Source of the DNA: Thermomonas sp.
GTDB lineage: Bacteria > Pseudomonadota > Gammaproteobacteria > Xanthomonadales > Xanthomonadaceae
Direction: 5' to 3'
NCBI GenBank assembly: GCA_024711415.1
Contig: JANJSW010000126.1
Location: 1-5,071 of the forward strand
DNA: 5,071 nucleotides
Positions 1 through 5,071 of this stretch are shown piece by piece. Every line of letters begins with the position of its first letter. The stretch's first letter is position 1. A model generated the notes under the pieces. The model searched no databases. It saw only the letters and a list, made by a program, of their open reading frames with translations, and was not told the DNA's origin. A program made the translations under genes and the position numbers.

Positions 1-19
1 CCGGCTGAGCTATTCGGGC
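1..19 (-). tRNA. 5' end of a tRNA gene, truncated by the window edge
   Basis: Read on the minus strand from position 19, the bases GCCCGAATAGCTCAGCCGG match the first 19 nt of a tRNA. They comprise a seven-base acceptor strand (GCCCGAA), the invariant T8 and A9, a D-stem GCTC, then A14, G15 and the conserved GG pair of the D-loop. The rest, including the anticodon, lies outside the window, so the amino acid cannot be read. A 5' GCCCG start resembles some tRNA-Phe genes and other classes, so I do not assign it. A consensus-like promoter directly upstream (30-58) supports a real gene. The pseudopilin gene lies upstream on the same strand. Confidence 0.8.
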
Positions 20-29
20 GAGGTCGCGC

Positions 30-58
30 ATTGTATGCGGGTCGTTGCGGTTGGGCAA
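30..58 (-). promoter_or_regulatory. Sigma-70 promoter of the truncated tRNA gene
   Basis: On the minus strand a -35 box TTGCCC (58-53) is followed by exactly 17 nt and a -10 box TACAAT (35-30). The discriminator that follows, GCGCGACC, is GC-rich, as is usual for stable-RNA promoters under growth-rate and stringent control. The likely start, near position 24-22, would leave a leader of only about 3-5 nt before the tRNA. The -10 hexamer is identical to that upstream of tRNA-Val at 2971-2976. The assignment rests on sequence match and position alone. Confidence 0.75.
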
Positions 59-133
59 GCGGTCGCCCGAAAAATCTGCGGTGTCGGCCGGCGGCTGGGA
101 CAGGTGCGTGGCTGCCTGCCGCGATGCGGATAT

Positions 134-664
134 TCAGCGCGGGCAGGGAAGCGGCGTCGAAGGCCGCTCGCTGCGCGGCCGGCCGACGTTGTTGACGATG
201 ACCCGGGCCAGCACTTCGCCGCGCTGGCTGCAGATGGAGAGCGTCAGGTTGCTGCCGCCGCTGGTGCCGTCGGGCAGGTAGCGCAGTTGCTGGCGTCCGG
301 CGTTGCTGACGATGCGGAGGTGGCGGCTGGTCGGCTCGCGGTCGACCCGCAGGATGTCGTCGTTGGCGTCGACCTGCCGGTTGCCGTCGTGGTCCACGAA
401 CAGCAGCCAGCCGGGACTCCAGTCGGTGCCGGCGTCGCAGTCGGCGCCATCGCTGCTGGGGCAGAGCACCGTGCGGCGGCCGCGGTGGACGGCAGCCATG
501 CGGGCCAGCTGCATGTGGGCGACCAGGGCGAACGCGGCGGTGGAGGCGCGGTGGCGCTCCAGCAGCGCACTCATCGGCGACAGCGCGACCCCGGCGACGA
601 TGGCCAGGATGGAGGTGGTGGCCAGCAGTTCCACCAGGGTGAATCCGGCAGGGCGTTTCGGCAT
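134..664 (-). CDS. fimT: GspH/FimT-family type IV minor pseudopilin with GRxR tail
   Basis: This encodes 176 residues of a class III-signal pseudopilin. The start [14 protein letters not shown] has a short basic leader, the prepilin-peptidase site between Gly7 and Phe8, the mature +5 glutamate, and a hydrophobic segment to about residue 30 that anchors it in the inner membrane and packs in the pilus core. The rest fits a GspH/FimT fold: Cys68 and Cys76 flank a Ser-Asp-Gly loop, a [14 protein letters not shown] stretch covers about 82-95, and a C-terminal strand ends [10 protein letters not shown] at 161-164 opens a short polar tail. In Legionella FimT a GRxR motif in this tail mediates DNA binding during natural transformation, so a role in DNA uptake is inferred. 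The reading frame is open upstream, but only the ATG at 664 gives a pilin leader, and GGAG lies 7 nt before it. It stands alone, divergent from uvrB and apart from other pilin genes. The alternative is a GspH-like type II secretion pseudopilin. Confidence 0.88.
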   Translation of the reverse strand: MPKRPAGFTLVELLATTSILAIVAGVALSPMSALLERHRASTAAFALVAHMQLARMAAVHRGRRTVLCPSSDGADCDAGTDWSPGWLLFVDHDGNRQVDANDDILRVDREPTSRHLRIVSNAGRQQLRYLPDGTSGGSNLTLSICSQRGEVLARVIVNNVGRPRSERPSTPLPCPR

Positions 665-671
665 GGCGGTG

Positions 672-675
672 CTCC
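672..675 (-). promoter_or_regulatory. Ribosome binding site of the pseudopilin gene
   Basis: GGAG on the minus strand lies 7 nt before the ATG at 664. It supports that start, which also begins the prepilin leader, over longer in-frame extensions reaching toward 1009. No convincing -35/-10 pair for this gene is visible further upstream. Confidence 0.65.
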
Positions 676-741
676 GGCAGGTGGACAAAGCCTGGGCTGA
701 CCACGCCTGCGGCGGCATCGGTGCGCGACGAACGGAAGGGT

Positions 742-776
742 CGGAAAAGTCCGCAGCGGGCGCCGGGACTTTTCCG
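742..776. repeat. Perfect 11-bp inverted repeat between the divergent genes
   Basis: CGGAAAAGTCC (742-752) and GGACTTTTCCG (766-776) are exact reverse complements separated by 13 nt. The element lies 77 nt upstream of the pseudopilin start and 60 nt upstream of the uvrB start. No T-run follows the repeat on either strand, so it is not a typical intrinsic terminator. It could be an operator for a dimeric regulator or a hairpin in a leader RNA. It matches no operator I can name with confidence, and it is not an E. coli-type LexA box. Confidence 0.8.
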
Positions 777-783
777 TCACGGC

Positions 784-799
784 TGGCGCCGTGGCGCCG
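784..799. repeat. Tandem 8-bp direct repeat with palindromic core
   Basis: TGGCGCCG occurs twice in immediate succession (784-791 and 792-799), and each copy contains the palindrome GGCGCC. It lies just upstream of a weak -10-like TAAACT (803-808) and 38 nt before the preferred uvrB start. It may be chance in GC-rich DNA; no function is assigned. Confidence 0.6.
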
Positions 800-836
800 G
801 CGTAAACTCATGGGTTGCCTTGTTGCGCGCTGCCCG

Positions 837-2885
<2,049 letters not shown>

Positions 2886-2908
2886 CGCGCGCGACGGCGC
2901 CGATGCGG

Positions 2909-2944
2909 GTCCGGCGGGGGCGGGGCAACAAAAAGCACCCGGAC
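2909..2944. repeat. Six-bp inverted repeat with G-rich loop after uvrB
   Basis: GTCCGG (2909-2914) and CCGGAC (2939-2944) are exact reverse complements enclosing a 24-nt G-rich segment that includes GGGGGCGGGG (2916-2925) and AAAAA (2930-2934). It lies in the short gap between uvrB and the tRNA-Val promoter. There is no U-tract after the second arm, so it is not a canonical terminator, and no better uvrB terminator is visible. A weak role in ending the uvrB transcript is possible but unsupported. Confidence 0.35.
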
Positions 2945-2946
2945 GC

Positions 2947-2976
2947 TTGTCGACCCGCAATGTCTCAGGCTACAAT
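2947..2976 (+). promoter_or_regulatory. Sigma-70 promoter of tRNA-Val
   Basis: A -35-like TTGTCG (2947-2952) is separated by 18 nt from the -10 box TACAAT (2971-2976). A GC-rich discriminator (TCGCGCC) follows, as is common at stable-RNA promoters. The predicted start near 2982-2984 would leave a leader of about 5-7 nt. It begins 61 nt after the uvrB stop codon, so the tRNA need not depend on uvrB transcription. Confidence 0.65.
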
Positions 2977-2988
2977 TCGCGCCCCTTC

Positions 2989-3063
2989 GGGCGGTTAGCT
3001 CAGCGGTAGAGCACTACCTTGACATGGTAGGGGTCACAGGTTCGAACCCTGTACCGCCCACCA
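2989..3063 (+). tRNA. tRNA-Val (anticodon GAC)
   Basis: This is a complete 75-nt cloverleaf with encoded CCA. The acceptor stem GGGCGGT (2989-2995) pairs with ACCGCCC (3053-3059), the discriminator is A3060, and CCA is at 3061-3063. The D-stem is GCTC/GAGC (2998-3001, 3009-3012). The anticodon stem CTACC/GGTAG (3014-3018, 3026-3030) encloses the loop TTGACAT, with anticodon GAC at 3021-3023 reading GUC and GUU valine codons. The T-stem ACAGG/CCTGT (3036-3040, 3048-3052) encloses TTCGAAC. All stems are fully paired. The gene has its own upstream promoter and lies 228 nt before thrS on the same strand, with an intrinsic terminator in between. Confidence 0.97.
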
Positions 3064-3099
3064 CGCTGCAAACGGCGTGGCAACGAAATGGAGACAGGT

Positions 3100-3119
3100 G
3101 GCCCGCGGAAACGCCGGCC
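3100..3119 (+). other. Predicted hairpin with GAAA tetraloop downstream of tRNA-Val
   Basis: GGCC (3100-3103) pairs with GGCC (3116-3119). After a symmetric C-C mismatch, GCG (3105-3107) pairs with CGC (3112-3114) around a GNRA-type GAAA loop (3108-3111). It begins 37 nt after the tRNA CCA end and would lie in the tRNA trailer or a thrS leader RNA. It could guide 3' processing or be incidental. The pairing is drawn by eye without an energy calculation. Confidence 0.35.
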
Positions 3120-3199
3120 GAGCGTGCGACATGGACACTACCGGCGCCCATCGCTGATTCCTGCCGACGCACTCGCGCTCCCTTCAATGTGGATGATCG

Positions 3200-3221
3200 A
3201 AAGGCGCCTCGGCGCCTTTTT
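3200..3221 (+). terminator. Intrinsic terminator between tRNA-Val and thrS
   Basis: AAAGGCGCC (3200-3208) and GGCGCCTTT (3211-3219) form an almost loopless palindrome; as RNA it would be an 8-bp stem closed by a CTCG loop. A T-run (3217-3221) and a second T-rich stretch TTTTGTT (3224-3230) follow. This is a standard Rho-independent terminator. It lies 137 nt beyond the tRNA-Val end, so the simplest role is to end the tRNA transcript. Because no clear promoter follows it in the 70 nt before thrS, partial read-through into thrS, or control of that read-through, is possible. Confidence 0.85.
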
Positions 3222-3249
3222 CGTTTTGTTCGTTCATCCCTGAACCAAG

Positions 3250-3272
3250 AGTCCCGCCGCCGCGGCCGGACT
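3250..3272 (+). other. Predicted hairpin just upstream of the thrS ribosome binding site
   Basis: AGTCC (3250-3254) pairs with GGACT (3268-3272). After a C-C mismatch, GCC (3256-3258) pairs with GGC (3264-3266) around a five-base loop. It ends 4 nt before the purine-rich AGAAGAG (3277-3283) that probably serves as the thrS Shine-Dalgarno sequence. In E. coli, ThrRS represses its own translation by binding tRNA-Thr-like stem-loops upstream of the start, and this hairpin has the right location. Its loop (GCCGC) lacks the GU that ends all threonine anticodons, so it is not an evident anticodon mimic. Confidence 0.35.
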
Positions 3273-3291
3273 TTCCAGAAGAGCAAATCCC

Positions 3292-5071
3292 ATGATCTCG
3301 ATCACGCTCCCCGACGGCTCCCAGCGCCAGTTCGATGCCCCCGTGTCCGTGCAGGACGTCGCCGCCTCCATCGGCGCCGGCCTAGCCAAGGCCACGCTGG
3401 CCGGCAAGGTGGATGATCGGCTGGTCGACGCCAGCCACGTCATCGACCATGACGCGGCGCTGTCCATCATCACCGACAAGTCGCCGGAGGCGCTGGACAT
3501 CCTCCGCCATTCCACCGCCCACCTGCTGGCGCAGGCCGTGCAGCGCCTGTTCCCGGGTGCGCAGGTCACCATCGGTCCGGTGATCGACAACGGCTTCTAT
3601 TACGACTTCGCCTTCGAGCGCCCGTTCACGCCGGAAGACCTGCCGGCGATCGAGGCGGAGATGCAGAGGATCGTCAAGGAGGCGCTGCCGGTCAGCCGCA
3701 GCGTCAAGTCGCGCGACGACGCGGTGGCCTTCTTCAAGGGCATCGGCGAGGCCTACAAGGCGGAAATCATCGAGTCGATCCCGGCCAGCGAGGCCCTGTC
3801 GCTGTATTCGCAGGGCGAGTTCACCGACCTCTGCCGCGGCCCGCACGTGCCGGGCACCGACAAGCTGCGCGCGTTCAAGCTGATGAAGGTGGCCGGCGCC
3901 TACTGGCGTGGCGACCACAACAACCAGATGCTCAGCCGCATCTACGGCACCGCCTGGCTGAACGACAAGGACCTCAAGGCCTACCTGCACCAGCTGGAGG
4001 AAGCCGAGAAGCGCGACCATCGCAAGATCGCCAAGGTGCAGGACCTGTTCCACCTGCAAGAAGAGGGCCCGGGGCTGGTGTTCTGGCACCCCAAGGGCTG
4101 GAGCATCTGGCAGACCGTCGAGCAGTACATGCGCAAGGTCTACCGCGACACCGGCTACGGTGAGGTGCGCTGCCCGCAGATCCTCGACGTGGAGCTGTGG
4201 AAGAAGTCCGGCCACTGGGACAACTACCAGGACAACATGTTCTTCACCGAATCGGAGAAGCGCACCTATGCGCTGAAGCCGATGAACTGCCCGGGCCACG
4301 TGCAGGTGTTCAACCAGGGCCTGCACAGCTACCGCGACCTGCCGATCCGCTACGGCGAGTTCGGCGCCTGCCACCGCAACGAGCCGTCCGGCGCGCTGCA
4401 CGGCATCCTGCGCGTGCGCGGCTTCACCCAGGACGATGGCCACGTGTTCTGCACCGAGGGCCAGATCGAATCCGAGGTGCGTGCGTTCCACGCGCAGGCG
4501 TTGAAGGTGTATTCCGACTTCGGCTTCAGCGACATCCAGATCAAGATCGCGCTGCGCCCGGATTCGCGGCTGGGCGACGATGCCACCTGGGACAAGGCCG
4601 AGGATGCGCTGCGCAACGCCCTGCGGGCCTCCGGCGTGGAATGGGAGGAGTTGCCGGGCGAAGGCGCCTTCTACGGCCCGAAGATCGAGTACCACCTCAA
4701 GGACGCGATCGGCCGCACCTGGCAGCTGGGCACCATGCAGGTGGACTTCATGATGCCGGGCAGGCTGGGCGCGGAATACGTGGACGAGCACAGCCAGCGC
4801 CGCCATCCGGTGATGCTGCACCGGGCCATCGTCGGATCGATGGAGCGATTCATCGGCATCCTGATCGAACACCACGCCGGCCAGTTCCCGGCCTGGCTGG
4901 CCCCGGTGCAGGCAGTTGTGATGAACATCACCGATGCCCAGGCCGATGCCGTCGAGGAGGCGCGGAAAACCCTTGCGAATCAAGGATTCCGGGTGGTTTC
5001 CGATTTGCGGAACGAAAAAATCGGCTATAAAATCCGCGAGCACACGCTGCAGCGCGTGCCGTACCTGCTGG
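3292..5071 (+). CDS. thrS: Threonyl-tRNA synthetase (ThrRS), C-terminus cut by window edge
   Basis: This class II synthetase charges tRNA-Thr in the cytoplasm and edits mischarged seryl-tRNA-Thr. 593 codons are visible (E. coli has 642), so about 45-50 residues lie beyond the window. Domains in order: an N-terminal TGS-like domain (about 1-61), the N2 editing domain with His73/His77 (HSTAH) and Cys181/His185 (CRGPH), the catalytic core from about 242, and the anticodon-binding domain from about 535. Zinc and threonine ligands Cys333 (KPMNCPGH), His384 and His510 are present, as are motif 2 Arg362 (CHRNEPSG) and motif 3 Arg519 (GSMERF). Most lie one residue below their E. coli positions, so the frame is intact. 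The ATG at 3292 gives [10 protein letters not shown], matching the family start, with AGAAGAG 8 nt upstream. In related bacteria infC, rpmI, rplT and pheST follow thrS, but none is in view. Codon use changes sharply after about codon 558. Regulation by the leader is possible but not shown. Confidence 0.97.
   Translation, partial: MISITLPDGSQRQFDAPVSVQDVAASIGAGLAKATLAGKVDDRLVDASHVIDHDAALSIITDKSPEALDILRHSTAHLLAQAVQRLFPGAQVTIGPVIDNGFYYDFAFERPFTPEDLPAIEAEMQRIVKEALPVSRSVKSRDDAVAFFKGIGEAYKAEIIESIPASEALSLYSQGEFTDLCRGPHVPGTDKLRAFKLMKVAGAYWRGDHNNQMLSRIYGTAWLNDKDLKAYLHQLEEAEKRDHRKIAKVQDLFHLQEEGPGLVFWHPKGWSIWQTVEQYMRKVYRDTGYGEVRCPQILDVELWKKSGHWDNYQDNMFFTESEKRTYALKPMNCPGHVQVFNQGLHSYRDLPIRYGEFGACHRNEPSGALHGILRVRGFTQDDGHVFCTEGQIESEVRAFHAQALKVYSDFGFSDIQIKIALRPDSRLGDDATWDKAEDALRNALRASGVEWEELPGEGAFYGPKIEYHLKDAIGRTWQLGTMQVDFMMPGRLGAEYVDEHSQRRHPVMLHRAIVGSMERFIGILIEHHAGQFPAWLAPVQAVVMNITDAQADAVEEARKTLANQGFRVVSDLRNEKIGYKIREHTLQRVPYLL
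5005..5031 (+). promoter_or_regulatory. Possible internal promoter within the thrS 3' region
   Basis: TTGCGG (5005-5010) and TATAAA (5026-5031) are separated by 15 nt, shorter than the usual 16-18, within a locally AT-rich part of thrS. In E. coli, infC is transcribed in part from promoters inside the thrS coding sequence, so a promoter here would have a plausible target downstream. The same bases encode conserved residues ([11 protein letters not shown]), so the match may be incidental. Confidence 0.25.

Noticed and set aside
60..133. Possible intrinsic terminator after the pseudopilin gene (T5 on the minus strand at 74-70)
   Set aside because: The bases before the T-run form no stem longer than about four pairs, so a terminator is not supported.
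35..700. A 221-codon plus-strand open frame opposite the pseudopilin
   Set aside because: The translation is Ala/Gly/Val/Gln-rich and featureless, while the minus strand has a prepilin leader, ribosome site and GspH-like fold.
765..775. GGGACTTTTCC resembling a eukaryotic kappa-B site
   Set aside because: It is one arm of the bacterial inverted repeat, and the resemblance is coincidental in this context.
303..836. In-frame upstream extension of uvrB
   Set aside because: The extra residues are unlike UvrB, run antisense to the pseudopilin gene, and cross the intergenic repeats. The family starts near FELVSP.
665..836. SOS (LexA) box upstream of uvrB
   Set aside because: uvrB is SOS-controlled in E. 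coli, but no CTGT-N8-ACAG or similar palindrome is present; the only strong palindrome has an unrelated sequence.
3019..3024. Perfect -35 consensus TTGACA inside tRNA-Val
   Set aside because: It is the anticodon loop of the tRNA, and no -10-like hexamer lies 16-18 nt downstream (TCGAAC at 3042-3047).
3088..3243. A 51-codon frame starting at ATG 3088 in the thrS leader
   Set aside because: It reads through the intrinsic terminator, is basic and low in complexity, and has no Shine-Dalgarno sequence or recognisable product.
3382..5043. A 553-codon open frame on the minus strand opposite thrS
   Set aside because: It has the same antisense shadow composition over a conserved ThrRS, with no domain and no ribosome site.

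Overview
The window is GC-rich (roughly two thirds G+C by eye) with strongly G/C-ending codons. It carries an ordinary chromosomal housekeeping stretch of a gammaproteobacterium. The UvrB and ThrRS sequences, the order uvrB - tRNA-Val(GAC) - thrS and the lone FimT-type pseudopilin suggest the Xanthomonadaceae/Lysobacteraceae (Lysobacter, Luteimonas or Stenotrophomonas-like). That placement is an inference from protein resemblance and synteny, not a search result.

Layout: positions 1-58 hold the first 19 nt of a tRNA on the minus strand, cut by the window edge, and its promoter. Positions 134-664 (minus) encode a GspH/FimT-family type IV pseudopilin. A divergent 172-nt intergenic region (665-836) holds a perfect 11-bp inverted repeat and a tandem 8-bp repeat. 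Positions 837-2885 (plus) encode complete UvrB, the nucleotide excision repair damage-verification helicase. After a 61-nt gap with a G-rich tract comes a consensus-like promoter (2947-2976), a complete tRNA-Val(GAC) with encoded CCA (2989-3063), a structured 228-nt spacer with an intrinsic terminator (3200-3221), and then thrS (3292 to the window edge). ThrRS is visible for 593 codons and lacks roughly its last 45-50 residues.

Functional view: two translation elements on the plus strand (tRNA-Val and ThrRS) follow a DNA repair gene. The divergent pseudopilin belongs to type IV pili and probably to DNA uptake, since its C-terminal tail has the GRxR signature tied to DNA binding in FimT. No mobile element, CRISPR array, phage gene or toxin system is visible.

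Points deserving a second look: the GRPR tail of FimT; the perfect inverted repeat between the divergent genes; the structured thrS leader; and an abrupt drop in GC with a switch in lysine codons near the end of thrS, which coincides with a promoter-like TATAAA and could be an internal infC promoter. I did not find a convincing new system.
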